Source: Ornithinimicrobium ciconiae (GTDB lineage: Bacteria > Actinomycetota > Actinomycetes > Actinomycetales > Dermatophilaceae). From it: a DNA stretch of 64,000 nt. The stretch spans positions 1,426,001 to 1,490,000 of the forward strand of contig NZ_CP041616.1 of NCBI RefSeq assembly GCF_007197575.1. The letters are read 5' to 3'. The translations under genes and the position numbers were made by a program. Positions within the stretch are counted from its first letter, which is position 1, and each line of letters opens with the position of its first letter. This document shows positions 52,327 to 61,586 of this stretch, piece by piece. The notes beneath the pieces are model-generated. The model ran no database searches, was not told where the DNA came from, and worked only from the letters and a program-made list of their open reading frames with translations.

Positions 52327-54324
52327 ATGACGCAGTTGTCCGGCACGGTCGAGATGACCCTGCTGGTCCTCCTGGTGGCGATCCTGGCCGGCCCGATCCT
52401 GGGTGCCAAGTTGCGGGTGCCCGGCCTGCTCGCCCTGATCTTCCTGGGTATGCTCTTCGGTCCTTTCGGGCTGGGCTGGATGGGGCGGGCCGACCTGGTG
52501 TTCGACCTCGGCTCGATCGGCATCCTCTATCTGATGTTCCTGGCCGGCCTCGGATTCAACATCAAGGCCTTCAACGAGAACCGGCAGAGCGCCCTGGGCT
52601 TTGGCCTGCTGTCCTTCGTCGTCCCGTTCGGTCTGAGCGTCGCGGCGGGGATGGCCTACTTCGAGGCGGGGATCCTGGCCGCCGCACTCCTGGGGTCCAT
52701 GTGGGCCTCCAACACCCTGGTCGCCTACCCGGACGTGCGGGCGGCCGGCCTGGAGCAGACCCGTGCCGTGCGGGACGCCATGTCCGGTGGGGTGGTGGCC
52801 GACGTCCTGGCACTCTTGGTGCTGGCGGTCGCCACGACCTACGCGGTGGTGGAAGCGGTCGAGCCGGACGTGGATGTCGGCGCTGCCCCCAACCTGCCGC
52901 TGTGGCTGAGCATCCCGCTGCTGGTCTTCTTTGCGCTGTGGCTCCTGCCCAGGATCGGAGAGTGGTTCTTCACCAGGGTGGGCCGCTCCAGGATGCAACG
53001 AGTGCTGTTTGCTCTCGCCGCGATGGCGGCGGCCGCCACGCTGGCCGAGCTCGGTGGTGTTGCCGGCATCATCGGGGCCTTCCTGGCCGGCATCGGACTC
53101 AACCCGCTGGTGCCCAGGAACAGCGAGCTCATGGAGCGCATCGACTTCGTCGGCTCCAGCGTCTTCATCCCCGCCTTCCTCGTGTCCATCGGACTGCGGA
53201 TCGACCCCGCGGCGCTGGTGGACCCGCGCACGATCCTGATGGCCGTGGTCTTCATCTTGCTGGTCATCGTCGGCAAGGGCCTCGCGGTGATCGTGGCGGG
53301 CATCTTCTTCAAGTACTCCTCCGCCGAGCGCGGGCTCATCGGCTCGCTGAGCATCGGCCAGGCGGCCTCCACGCTGGCAGTCGGCCAGATCGGACTCGAG
53401 ATCGGGCTGTTCGAGCAGCGGGTGGTCAACGCCTCGATCGTCACCATCGTCATCGCCGCGCTGCTGACCAGTTTTGGCACGCAGCACTTCATCAGGAAGA
53501 TGCCCGCGGTCCCGCCGAGCACCGAGGCCATCGGGGAGCGGGTGCTGGTCGACGTGAGCTCGACCACCCAGGACGTCGGGCCCCTCGTCGATCTCGCGGG
53601 ACGGGTTGCCCGCGGGGACGACGGGGTGGAGATCCCGTTCGCCGTGGCCAGGCGCGAGGGCAAGGCTGCCGCACGCCGGTGCGTCGAGGAGGCCGAGCGG
53701 GCCGCTGAGGAGGCCGGCTATGACTGTGAGGGCATGGTGCGATTGTCCCAGTCCTACGTCGACGGGACCCTCGAGCTCGTCGAGGAGACCGACGCCACCC
53801 TGCTCCTGCTCGGCTGGGAGGGGCCAAAACCGGGCGCAAACTACTTCTTCGGCAGCGAGCTGGACGGTGTCGGTGCCGGTGCCGAGATACCCACTGTCGC
53901 AGTTCATCTGACCTCACAATGGGACCGCGTGCTGGTGGTCCCGGGGACCGGTGGCATCTCGTGGCACGGTGAGGATGCGCGGCTCACCCTAGAGGTGGCC
54001 CGACGCCTCGCGGCCAAGAGTGACATCGACCTGGTGGTGATCGGCGACGACCAGGCCCAGGTCAGCCAGCTTCTCGCCAAGACGGACTATGACTTCCGGC
54101 CCGCAAGCCGGTCGGGAGACGTGCTCCTCGCCGAGGTGCGGCCCTCAGACCTGGTGGTGGTGCCGGCATACCTCCTGCCGGGTCTGCCGGTGCACCGGCG
54201 CCTGCGGCTGTCCTCCGCACTGGCCGACCAGAACCTGGCGATCGTCGCCGGTCCGGGACGGCTCACCCTGGCACCGCACTCCGTGCCCTCTCAGATGGAC
54301 CGGCTGCTGGGGCAGCACCACTGA
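52327..54324 (+). CDS. CPA2-type monovalent cation:proton antiporter with C-terminal cytoplasmic domain
   Basis: 665 residues from ATG 52327. About twelve membrane helices occupy residues 1-385, with the CPA2 motif text LGMLFGPFGLGW and FLAGLGFNIKAF near the start, and the discontinuous-helix region AAALLGSMWASNTLVAY and GGVVADVLALLVLA. The C-terminal 270 residues are soluble with two universal-stress-like alpha/beta units (RVLVDVSSTTQDVGPL and RVLVVPGTGGISW). These often regulate transport. Ion could be Na or K. The frame is open to 52186 without a clear ribosome-binding site. Confidence 0.88.
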   Translation: MTQLSGTVEMTLLVLLVAILAGPILGAKLRVPGLLALIFLGMLFGPFGLGWMGRADLVFDLGSIGILYLMFLAGLGFNIKAFNENRQSALGFGLLSFVVPFGLSVAAGMAYFEAGILAAALLGSMWASNTLVAYPDVRAAGLEQTRAVRDAMSGGVVADVLALLVLAVATTYAVVEAVEPDVDVGAAPNLPLWLSIPLLVFFALWLLPRIGEWFFTRVGRSRMQRVLFALAAMAAAATLAELGGVAGIIGAFLAGIGLNPLVPRNSELMERIDFVGSSVFIPAFLVSIGLRIDPAALVDPRTILMAVVFILLVIVGKGLAVIVAGIFFKYSSAERGLIGSLSIGQAASTLAVGQIGLEIGLFEQRVVNASIVTIVIAALLTSFGTQHFIRKMPAVPPSTEAIGERVLVDVSSTTQDVGPLVDLAGRVARGDDGVEIPFAVARREGKAAARRCVEEAERAAEEAGYDCEGMVRLSQSYVDGTLELVEETDATLLLLGWEGPKPGANYFFGSELDGVGAGAEIPTVAVHLTSQWDRVLVVPGTGGISWHGEDARLTLEVARRLAAKSDIDLVVIGDDQAQVSQLLAKTDYDFRPASRSGDVLLAEVRPSDLVVVPAYLLPGLPVHRRLRLSSALADQNLAIVAGPGRLTLAPHSVPSQMDRLLGQHH

Positions 54325-54378
54325 CGTCAGCGCGCCTGCGACCCGGACCGGCTGCAGGCATCGGCGCGCAGTCGTCGA

Positions 54379-54697
54379 TCAGCTGATCGGTCGCACCTCG
54401 TCGGAGGCGTGGATGAACAGTGCTCGCCCCGGCTCCTCGTCCCCGCCCCAGGTGACGCCCTCGTTGTCGGGATCGAGGAATACATAGTCGACATAGAGCC
54501 ACAGCGGCTCGTCGGCGTGGACGGCAAAGGGTGCCGACTCCCGCGCCCCGGTGTCAAACGACAGGTGCCGCTTCGGTGTCCACCACGGGCGGATCGGTGT
54601 CCACCACGGGAGAGTCGTCACTGCCGGTGCAGCCGGCCATCAGGAGATGACTCCCGGCCACCAGCAGAGTCAGCAGCGATATGCGCAGGGCACTCAT
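54379..54697 (-). pseudogene. lipoprotein gene broken by a one-base frameshift
   Basis: ATG 54697 (AAGGAG upstream) opens a lipoprotein signal ending LLMAGC (Cys 23), then SDDS and two copies of PVVDT, and stops at 54554. One base shift brings the frame of 54379-54621 into line: DTGARESAPFAVHADEPLWL, VFLDPDNEG and IHASDEVRPIS. Three A (minus-strand T) at 54556-54558, where two would restore a third PVVDT, mark the break. Complete product would be about 105 residues. It follows the MBL gene by 16 bp. Sequencing error, pseudogene or reversible slip are all possible. Confidence 0.75.
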
Positions 54698-54713
54698 CCC
54701 TGGCGCTCCTTCC

Positions 54714-55817
54714 TCACGGGGTCGCGGGACGGCGATAGATCTCCGCGTCGTCGACCTCGCGGACCTCAAGGGCACCGCGGGCGACCAGCAGCTTGAGGTG
54801 CGCGCGGGTCTCCATCGTGGCCAGCGCGGAGTTGAACAGGTCGAGCGTGCCGAAGGCGTGCTCGTGCCGGGTCCAGGGCAGCACCTGTGCCACCTCGTAT
54901 GCCGTGTGCTCACCCCCGGCGCTCTGCTGCGCCTCGTCGGCGAACGCGTCCAGGCAGAGGCGCAGGCGGTGCTCGTGGTGCTCCAGGAGCTGGTCCACCC
55001 GCTCGTGGGACGACATACCCACCGGTCCGTGCGCCGGGAGGACGGTTAGATCCGGCAGGGCCCGGACTTTGGTCAGCGAGGCCATGAAGTCACCCAGCGG
55101 CTCCACCGGGTTGGAGCCCTCGAAGCCGATCGAGGGGGTGATCGTCGGCAGCACGTGGTCACCGGCGAACAGGATGCCGCTGGCCTGCTCGGCGAAGACG
55201 TAGTGGCCCTGGGTGTGCCCCGGGGTCGAGACCGCGTCGAGCGACCGTGTGCCCACGGCGATCTGATGGTCTCCCTCGAGCCAGGTGTCGGGATAGGCCC
55301 ACACCGACGGCCCCGGATCTTCGTGCTGGAGGGCCACGTGTGCGGCAGCCCACTGCTCCGCGATCTCGACGGCCCCCGCCAGTCGGAGTTGCGGAGTGTG
55401 GTGGCTCTCACCCGGCTGAGAACTCTGCAGAATGTCGAGAGAGGTCTTCTCGGGCAGGCCGAGGCTGACGTGCGAGCCGAACTCACGGCCCAGCACGACC
55501 GCCTGCGTGTAGTGGTCGCGGTGCACGTGAGTCACGAGGAATGAGCGAATGTCCTTGGGGGAGTAGCCGATCTGAGCCAGGGAGCGCTCCAGCACCGCCC
55601 GGGACGCCTCGATCGCCCAGCCTCCGTCGATGAGCGTCAGCCCGCTGTCGGTCTCGATGGCATAGACGTTGACGGCACGCAGCCCGTCCTGCGGCAGGGG
55701 GAGCGGGATGCGATAGATCCCGGACTGCACCTGCCAGGCGCCCTCAGCGGTCCAGTGCGTCCCCGAGTCGGGCGAGATAGCGCGTGCGGTCGGGACGTTC
55801 GCGTCGGGAGTGCTCAC
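54714..55817 (-). CDS. metallo-beta-lactamase-fold hydrolase
   Basis: 367 residues from GTG 55817. The metal motif is VTHVHRDHYTQ (HxHxDH), later GHTQGHYVF, FAGDHVLP and the final LPAHGPVG. The C-terminal extension of about 110 residues is helical (DQLLEHHEHRLRLCLDAF, HAFGTLDLFNSALATMET), as in glyoxalase II-like or lactonase-like enzymes. Substrate unknown. The reading frame upstream of 55817 is open to 56114 but is a shadow of the neighbouring gene. Part of the leftward operon. Confidence 0.85.
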   Translation of the reverse strand: MSTPDANVPTARAISPDSGTHWTAEGAWQVQSGIYRIPLPLPQDGLRAVNVYAIETDSGLTLIDGGWAIEASRAVLERSLAQIGYSPKDIRSFLVTHVHRDHYTQAVVLGREFGSHVSLGLPEKTSLDILQSSQPGESHHTPQLRLAGAVEIAEQWAAAHVALQHEDPGPSVWAYPDTWLEGDHQIAVGTRSLDAVSTPGHTQGHYVFAEQASGILFAGDHVLPTITPSIGFEGSNPVEPLGDFMASLTKVRALPDLTVLPAHGPVGMSSHERVDQLLEHHEHRLRLCLDAFADEAQQSAGGEHTAYEVAQVLPWTRHEHAFGTLDLFNSALATMETRAHLKLLVARGALEVREVDDAEIYRRPATP

Positions 55818-55899
55818 CTTGGCATCATGGCAGGCCCGGGGGTTTGACAGCCGACCCGCATCCCGTGCACGCAGCACGTCCCGCAGACGCGCCGACAGC

Positions 55900-56457
55900 T
55901 CAGTCCCACGGGCCCGTGGTCCATGCGGCGCTGAGCGGCCAGAGCACCAGCGGCTCGTCGTCGGGCGGGACGCTGGCCCTGCGCCGGGCGGCGATTGCCA
56001 CGATGTGCTCCCCGCGCCGGGCCGGTGGGCTGAGCCAGAGCGGATCGCCCCCGCGCAGGGCACGGACCTGCCGGACGGTCGTCCAGACCAGGTCCGTCGG
56101 CCTGCCCTCCTCACCGCCGACCCGCACCGTCAGGCGGTGGTCGGTGCCGACCTTCACGACCTCACCACGGACCAGTTCACCGCCGCTGAGCGTGCGCTTG
56201 AGGTGCTCCGGGTCGTAGGTGTGCTCGGCCGGAGTGGCCAGCCACCAGACGTGGAACAGGCCCATGAGCAGCACCCACAGCAGTGCCGAGACGACCTTGG
56301 CGAGGGTGACACCAGTGGCGACAATCCACGCGAACTGTCCGAGCGCCAGCACCCCGAGAAGGAACACAAAGACCCGCAGATGCCGCTTGCGGCCACGGTG
56401 CGCCGCGCGGCGCAGAGCGTCGAGGGCCTGTTCCTTGTTCACCTGAGCCTCAGCCAC
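55900..56457 (-). CDS. two-helix membrane protein
   Basis: 185 residues from GTG 56457. N-terminal cytoplasmic helix (NKEQALDALRRAAHRG), two membrane helices (HLRVFVFLLGVLALGQFAWIV and VVSALLWVLLMGLFHVWWLA), and a C-terminal soluble beta domain (GELVRGEVVKVGTDHRLTVRVGGEE). No family recognised; the tail is like a small OB or SH3 barrel. Four bp separate it from the macrodomain gene. Confidence 0.7.
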   Translation of the reverse strand: MAEAQVNKEQALDALRRAAHRGRKRHLRVFVFLLGVLALGQFAWIVATGVTLAKVVSALLWVLLMGLFHVWWLATPAEHTYDPEHLKRTLSGGELVRGEVVKVGTDHRLTVRVGGEEGRPTDLVWTTVRQVRALRGGDPLWLSPPARRGEHIVAIAARRRASVPPDDEPLVLWPLSAAWTTGPWD

Positions 56458-56461
56458 GGGA

Positions 56462-56992
56462 TCAGTCCGCGAGCTCCTGCTGGAACGCCTCGAACACGGG
56501 TCGGCCGAAGAGCACGAACCGCACGAGCTGTATGCCGTGACTCTCCTGTGTCGTCCAGCTCCGGACGGTCTCGACCGCAATGGTCGCGACCTGGCCGGCG
56601 TCCCAGCCATAAACCCCGGCCGAGACCGCCGGGAAGGCGACGCTCCGGGCGCCGACTTCCTGCGCGACGGCCAGACTGGCGGAGAAACAGCTGGCCAGCA
56701 GCGCGGGGTCGGTCTGACCGCGGTGCCGGTTGGGGCCGACCGTGTGGATCACCCACCGCGCCGGCAGGTCCCCGGCTCCGGTGGCGACGGCCTGGCCCAC
56801 CGGCAACCCGTCGTGCCAGCGGCCGGCCCGCAGCGCTCGGCACTCCTCCAGCAGCGCCGGGCCGGCCGCGGCGTGAATCGCGCCGTCGACCCCGCCGCCG
56901 CCGAGCAACAATGAGTTGGCGGCGTTGACGATCGCGTCCACCCGTTGGGTTGTGATGTCGCCCTCGACCGCCTCGATCTGGGTGCTCGTCAT
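56462..56992 (-). CDS. macrodomain protein (ADP-ribose hydrolase type)
   Basis: 176 residues. Macrodomain landmarks are VEGDITTQRVDAIVNAANSLL, LLGGGGVDGAIHAAAG and FPAVSAGVYGWD. These match the YmdB/MacroD group, which removes ADP-ribose from proteins or hydrolyses O-acetyl-ADP-ribose, the by-product of sirtuins. A sirtuin is 44 kb away in the same window, but no direct link is implied. ATG 56992 overlaps the GNAT stop (ATGA). Confidence 0.9.
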   Translation of the reverse strand: MTSTQIEAVEGDITTQRVDAIVNAANSLLLGGGGVDGAIHAAAGPALLEECRALRAGRWHDGLPVGQAVATGAGDLPARWVIHTVGPNRHRGQTDPALLASCFSASLAVAQEVGARSVAFPAVSAGVYGWDAGQVATIAVETVRSWTTQESHGIQLVRFVLFGRPVFEAFQQELAD

Positions 56993-57612
56993 GGCCTCAT
57001 CCTGCCGGTTCCGGTGCCTGACGCGCGGGCCGCCCACTCGCTGCGCAACAGACCCATGATGATCGCGTCGACCGGCTCGCCGTCATACAGGAGCGCCTCT
57101 CGGCGCCGCCCCTCGACCACGAAACCGGCCTTCCCGTAGACCCGCTGCGCGCGCGGATTGAAGGCAAAGACCTCCAGCTCGATGCGGTGCAACGGCAGGT
57201 GGGCGAAGGCATAGTCGACCAGCAGCCGCAGTGCCTCGCTGCCCAGGCCGCGGTTGCGTCCGGCGGGTCCCACGAGGGTGCGGAACCCGCAGCTGCGGTT
57301 GCCCCGGTCCCAGTCGTTGAGCACGACCTCGCCGACGGTCTGTGAGGTGGCGTTGTCCACGATCATCAGGTCGAGCCGGTCGGTCTGCTCGTTGCGCGTG
57401 GAGTACCACTGCCGCAGCCGTGCGTCGTCGCCTTCCGCGTCGCCAGCCTCCGCCGCGGCGGTGCTGTGGACGCTCCCGGTCAGCCGCCGCACCTCCGGAT
57501 CACGCAGTATGTCGGCCAGGACAGGCAGGTCCTCCGGCGCCACCGGGCGCAGGGTCACCAGGTCACCGACGAGCGTCGGCTTGTCGGCGAACGACCGGTC
57601 GCTGGCGGTCAC
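56989..57612 (-). CDS. GNAT-family N-acetyltransferase
   Basis: 207 residues from GTG 57612. RimJ/RimL-like GNAT: LVTLRPVAPEDLPVLADIL, QTVGEVVLNDWD, the acetyl-CoA loop VGPAGRNRGLGSEALRLL and FAFNPRAQRVYGKAGF. Acceptor unknown. Overlaps the Rieske oxidoreductase stop by 4 bp (GTGA) and the macrodomain start by 4 bp, so it is in the middle of a tight operon. Confidence 0.87.
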   Translation of the reverse strand: MTASDRSFADKPTLVGDLVTLRPVAPEDLPVLADILRDPEVRRLTGSVHSTAAAEAGDAEGDDARLRQWYSTRNEQTDRLDLMIVDNATSQTVGEVVLNDWDRGNRSCGFRTLVGPAGRNRGLGSEALRLLVDYAFAHLPLHRIELEVFAFNPRAQRVYGKAGFVVEGRRREALLYDGEPVDAIIMGLLRSEWAARASGTGTGRMRP

Positions 57613-59129
57613 GAGGGCTCGAACGGGGCCAGCGGCTTGATGGCCGGTCCGTTCAGCACGGTGCCGTCGATGTCGAAGCGGGAGCCGTGGCACGGGCAGT
57701 CCCAGGACCGCTCGGCGTCGTTGAACTGCACCACGCAGCCCAGGTGGGTGCAGTGGCCGGAGACCTCGTGGAGCATCCCGTCCTCGTCGCGATAGCTGGC
57801 CACCGCCCTCGCTCCGACGTGCCGGATCCGTCCCTCGCCGTCCGCGAGGTCGGCCGGGTCGGCACCGGAGGTGGCAGCGCGCACCACGCCGCCGACCAGG
57901 TGCGTGCCGACGGCGACCTGGTCCTTGACCACACCGGGCACCATGTCCAGCGACACCCGGCTCGGGTTCATCAGCCCGGCCTGCTCGGGGTCGGCCTGGT
58001 CGGTGATCAGGTGGTGCAGCAGCAGCCCGGCGGCGGTCCCGTTCGTCATCCCCCACAGGTTGAACCCGGCCGCCACCCACAGGTTCGTGCTCCCGGGCAG
58101 GTAGGGACCGACATACGGCACCCCGTCCGGAGTGGTCAGGTCGTGCGCGGACCACCGGTGCGTGACCTCGCGGAGCCCGACCGAGCGGTGCGCCCACTCG
58201 GCCAGGTCGCCGAACAGGCTGTTCTGCGCCACGCGGGTGCCCGGCGGGTGCTGTCCGCCGCCGATGATGAGTCGGTCGTCCGACCCCGGTGCCGTGCGCA
58301 GCGAGTAGCCGTCGTCGGCGTCGAGGAACATCCCCTCCATGACCGGGCTCTCGACCGGCCCGCTGACCACCAGGTCCCGGGTCTGACCCAGGCGGGTGAA
58401 GAACAGTGCCCGGTCCAGGATCGGATAGTGCGTGGCGATCACCACGTGGGCGGCTGAGACGGTGCGGACCTCGCCGTCGCGCTCGGTGGCGGTGTCGACC
58501 AGCCGTATGCCGTCCCTCTCGTGCACCCCCACGACCGCCACTGCCTCGATCACCTGCCCGCCAGCGGCCTCGATCTGGTCGGCCAGGTGCAGCAGCCACC
58601 GCTGCGGGTGGAACTGGGCCTGTCCCGGCAGGCGCACGGCGGCGGCGACGTCGAACGGCAGGTCCACTGCGTCGAGCAACTCGGTCGCGGTCAGCCCGGC
58701 CAGCGCCATGGCCTCCGCCTCGCGGGCCAGGGTGTCCCGGCGGTCTGCGCGGGTCGTGTAGACGTAGGAGTCCCGGCGCTCGAAACCGCAGTCCACGTCG
58801 GACGCGGCCACCTCCTCGGCGATCCAGTCCAGCGCCGCGAGCTGAGCGCTCGCATAGTGCTTGCCCCGTTCCGGACCGAGCCGTTCATAGTGCAGCCCGT
58901 GCTGGGCGCTGATCTTGGCGGTGGTGTTGCCGGTGACCCCGGCGCCGACCTGGCGCGACTCCAGCACGGTGACCTGTCGTCCGGCGCGGGCCAGGCGACA
59001 CGCCGTCGTCAGACCGGCGATCCCCGCTCCGACGACCACGACGTCGTTGTCTGTGGGCACCTCCCCACCGCGTGCAGGGGTCTGGGTGTCGCTGTGCCAC
59101 AACGACCGTGGGGTGGGCAGGTCGAGCAT
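57609..59129 (-). CDS. FAD-dependent oxidoreductase with C-terminal Rieske domain
   Basis: 506 residues. The N-terminal DAO-type FAD domain has VVVVGAGIAGLTTACRLARAG (GxGxxG) and LESRQVGAGVTGNTTAKISAQHG. FAD-contact text GVPYVGPYLPGSTNLWVAAGFNLWGMTNG occurs near 385. The C-terminal 90 residues are a Rieske 2Fe-2S domain, CTHLGCVVQF (CxH) and CPCHGSRFD (CxxH), with all four ligands. This FAD-Rieske fusion is known in actinobacteria and bacilli, substrate not established. ATG 59129 has AGGAGG upstream and heads the leftward operon. Confidence 0.9.
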   Translation of the reverse strand: MLDLPTPRSLWHSDTQTPARGGEVPTDNDVVVVGAGIAGLTTACRLARAGRQVTVLESRQVGAGVTGNTTAKISAQHGLHYERLGPERGKHYASAQLAALDWIAEEVAASDVDCGFERRDSYVYTTRADRRDTLAREAEAMALAGLTATELLDAVDLPFDVAAAVRLPGQAQFHPQRWLLHLADQIEAAGGQVIEAVAVVGVHERDGIRLVDTATERDGEVRTVSAAHVVIATHYPILDRALFFTRLGQTRDLVVSGPVESPVMEGMFLDADDGYSLRTAPGSDDRLIIGGGQHPPGTRVAQNSLFGDLAEWAHRSVGLREVTHRWSAHDLTTPDGVPYVGPYLPGSTNLWVAAGFNLWGMTNGTAAGLLLHHLITDQADPEQAGLMNPSRVSLDMVPGVVKDQVAVGTHLVGGVVRAATSGADPADLADGEGRIRHVGARAVASYRDEDGMLHEVSGHCTHLGCVVQFNDAERSWDCPCHGSRFDIDGTVLNGPAIKPLAPFEPS

Positions 59130-59179
59130 GGCTACCTCCTGGTCCCTTCCGGGTGCTGGGTGCTTCCCTCCCATCATGT

Positions 59180-59239
59180 GGGCACGTCGGCAGGTGAGCA
59201 CGCCGGCAAGTGAGCACGCCGGCAAGTGAGCATGCCGGG
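59180..59239. repeat. 16-bp tandem repeat, nearly four copies
   Basis: GAGCACGCCGGCAAGT units at 59196 and 59212 are identical; 59180 (GGGCACGTCGGCAGGT) and 59228 (partial) are diverged copies. In the 213-bp gap between the FAD-Rieske and cell-wall-protein genes. No other feature seen there. Confidence 0.85.
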
Positions 59240-59342
59240 GCGAGCGCGACGTGAGCGCGACAGATGTGCGACCGACCGTCCCTACACTCAGCGCGCGTGC
59301 CGTGTGCCACGCACCACTCCGTGTGAGAAAGGCAGCCCCCGT

Positions 59343-61574
59343 ATGAAACTCAGCCGACCCTCCCTGTGGAGACGAGCCATAGCGCCCGTGTGCGCGATGG
59401 TTCTCATCCTTGTCCCCGGCACTTCCCTCGCCGCCCCACCTGCTGACGACGTCGCGGTCACCGCGTCGCCGGACGAGACGACTTCCGAGAACCTGGGCCC
59501 CGATGAGCACGAGATCAACGCTCCGCGGGACCAGGCCAGGGCCATCACCGTCGGGTCGCACACCGGCCTTGCCGATGCCATCGATCCTGCCGGGGAGATG
59601 GACTGGTTCAGGTTCTCGGCACCCACGGCAGGCACCTATGTCGTGGAGACCATCGAGGTCGCCTCGACCCTGAACACGCGGCTTGTCGGCTACCACGGCA
59701 GCACCCAGGTCGCCAGCGGCACCGGTGGCGACGGGGGAGTCTCGCAGCGCATGGTGGTCAACGTCAGCATCCCCGGGACCTACCACGTGCGGGTCGCGGG
59801 CCGCTACACCAGTCAGCGTGGGACCTATCGCATCCGGGTCCTCCCGCAGTATGACCAGGGGCTGACCTGGGGGTCCAACGGTGAGCCCGACGGCCACCGG
59901 ATGCTCGCGCCCGCCGTGACCGTGGGCCAGTCGAATGTGGTCAGCCGTGCCATCGAGCCCGTCTCGAGCGCCCACACGGGTGCCGGAGCAGACGTCGACT
60001 GGATCCGCTTCCACGCACCCCAGCCCGGCGTCTACACCGTCGAGTACCTGGACGCGGCGATGCAGATGGTGACCTCTGGCTGGGACGCCGGCGGCAACCA
60101 GGTCGCCAGCGGCACCGGAGGCACGGGTGTCGTCGAGCAGTACGTGGCGTTCAACGTGTCCATCCCGGGGACCTACTTCGTCCGAGCAACCTCCAGATAC
60201 AGCAGCGACAGCGGCACCTACAAGTTGCGGGTCCTGCGGCAGTACGACCAGGGCCACAGCTGGACCTCGGTCCACGAGTCCAACAACACGAGGATGACTG
60301 GGTATCCGGTCGGGCGGGGTGAGGTCCACGACTCCGTCCTGGAGACACGGCGATCCGGGACCCGGGACAGGGCAGACTCCGACTTCTTCAACTTCCCGGT
60401 CAAGCCGGGTTCCGAGCACATCGTCGACGTCACGGCGACCGGTTTGTCCACCACCGTGAGCCTCTACAACCAGGCTGGCACGCAGGTCGCCAGCAGGAGC
60501 TGCTCCTCGGGCAACACGTGCACCCTGACCACGGTCCCGACGCTGGCGGGGCGCTACCACCTGCGGGTGGTCCCGCGGTACTCCGACGGAGCCGGCACCT
60601 ACACCTTCTGCGCGCGTGCCGCAGGTGAGGTGTGCTCGAGTGTCGACCCGAGCAAGGTGACCCGCCTGCAGGGATCCGACCGCTATGCCACGGCTGCGGC
60701 GGTGTCCCAGCGGTTCCCGTCGGGAGCCTCGGTGGCCTTCGTCGCCGCCGGAACAGACTTCCCCGACGCTCTGGCGGGGGCAGCCCGCGCCGGCGCCGTG
60801 GATGCGCCGGTGCTGCTGACCCGCTCCGGGTCATTACCCAACGCCACCATCACCGAGCTGCAACGGCTCAAGCCCCACCGCATCGTCGTGCTGGGCGGCG
60901 CGAGCGCCATCAACAACACCGTGCTGCAGCAACTGCGCACCTACGCACAGGCGTCGGGATCCGACGCAGTGACCCGCATCTCCGGGAGCAACCGTTACGA
61001 GACCTCTGCCAAGATCAGCGCGCTGTTCCCCTCAGGCGTCTCCACGGCATACATCGCGACGGGACGCGCCTTCCCGGACGCGCTCTCAGGTGCGGCTCTC
61101 GCTGGGGCGAACGGGTCGCCGCTGCTGCTCGTGAACGCCGACGCCATCCCCGCCTCAGTGCGCGCCGAGCTGACGAGGCTCAAGCCGCAGCGCATCGTCG
61201 TTCTCGGCGGCACGGGAGCAGTGTCGAGCGGGGTCGCCCAGTCCCTGGCGCAGTACGCCACGGCGAGCACCAACAAGGTCACCCGTGTGTCTGGGACAGA
61301 CCGCTATGCGACCTCGGCCGCTGTGGCGGCGAGGTTCCCGGCGAACGTCCCAGGTGCGTATGTCGCCACCGGTCTGGACTTCCCTGACGCGCTCGCGAGC
61401 GCGGCCCTGGCCGGCTCCACCAACAGCCCGGTGCTCCTGACCAGGCCGACTTCCCTGCCTGGGCCGATCCAAACCCAGCTGACCCGGTTGCGGCCCGCGC
61501 ACGGCTATGTGATCGGCGCACCGGGGGCGGTGAGCAACAGCGTCGCGATCTCACTCGGGAAGTACGTCCGCTAG
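59343..61574 (+). CDS. secreted cell-wall-binding protein with three CWB2 repeats
   Basis: 743 residues from ATG 59343. A signal peptide (APVCAMVLILVPGTSLAA) is followed by an acidic linker. Three PPC-like beta domains follow (DWFRFSAPTAGTYVVETI near 85; DWIRFHAPQPGVYTVEY near 220; DFFNFPVKPGSEHIVDV near 345). Three CWB2 repeats of about 100 residues end the protein (from about 438, 543 and 645), each with the pattern RxxGxDRYxTAAxVSxRF, FPDALAGAA and IVVLGG. CWB2 anchors proteins non-covalently to the cell wall in Gram-positives. No catalytic domain is seen, so a structural or adhesive role is likely. Confidence 0.88.
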   Translation: MKLSRPSLWRRAIAPVCAMVLILVPGTSLAAPPADDVAVTASPDETTSENLGPDEHEINAPRDQARAITVGSHTGLADAIDPAGEMDWFRFSAPTAGTYVVETIEVASTLNTRLVGYHGSTQVASGTGGDGGVSQRMVVNVSIPGTYHVRVAGRYTSQRGTYRIRVLPQYDQGLTWGSNGEPDGHRMLAPAVTVGQSNVVSRAIEPVSSAHTGAGADVDWIRFHAPQPGVYTVEYLDAAMQMVTSGWDAGGNQVASGTGGTGVVEQYVAFNVSIPGTYFVRATSRYSSDSGTYKLRVLRQYDQGHSWTSVHESNNTRMTGYPVGRGEVHDSVLETRRSGTRDRADSDFFNFPVKPGSEHIVDVTATGLSTTVSLYNQAGTQVASRSCSSGNTCTLTTVPTLAGRYHLRVVPRYSDGAGTYTFCARAAGEVCSSVDPSKVTRLQGSDRYATAAAVSQRFPSGASVAFVAAGTDFPDALAGAARAGAVDAPVLLTRSGSLPNATITELQRLKPHRIVVLGGASAINNTVLQQLRTYAQASGSDAVTRISGSNRYETSAKISALFPSGVSTAYIATGRAFPDALSGAALAGANGSPLLLVNADAIPASVRAELTRLKPQRIVVLGGTGAVSSGVAQSLAQYATASTNKVTRVSGTDRYATSAAVAARFPANVPGAYVATGLDFPDALASAALAGSTNSPVLLTRPTSLPGPIQTQLTRLRPAHGYVIGAPGAVSNSVAISLGKYVR

Positions 61575-61586
61575 GCGCACGACTGG

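Noticed and set aside
54379..54621. Independent 80-residue gene
   Set aside because: Its first residues are an out-of-frame reading of the PVVDT repeat and it has no ribosome-binding site; it is the C-terminal half of a frameshifted lipoprotein.
56989..58599. 536-residue fusion ending in GNAT
   Set aside because: The first 330 residues are an Arg/Gly/Pro-rich shadow of the FAD-Rieske gene; the GNAT starts at GTG 57612.
57609..60560. 983-residue form of the FAD-Rieske protein
   Set aside because: The upstream 477 residues are antisense to the cell-wall protein; ATG 59129 has a strong ribosome-binding site and the FAD domain follows.
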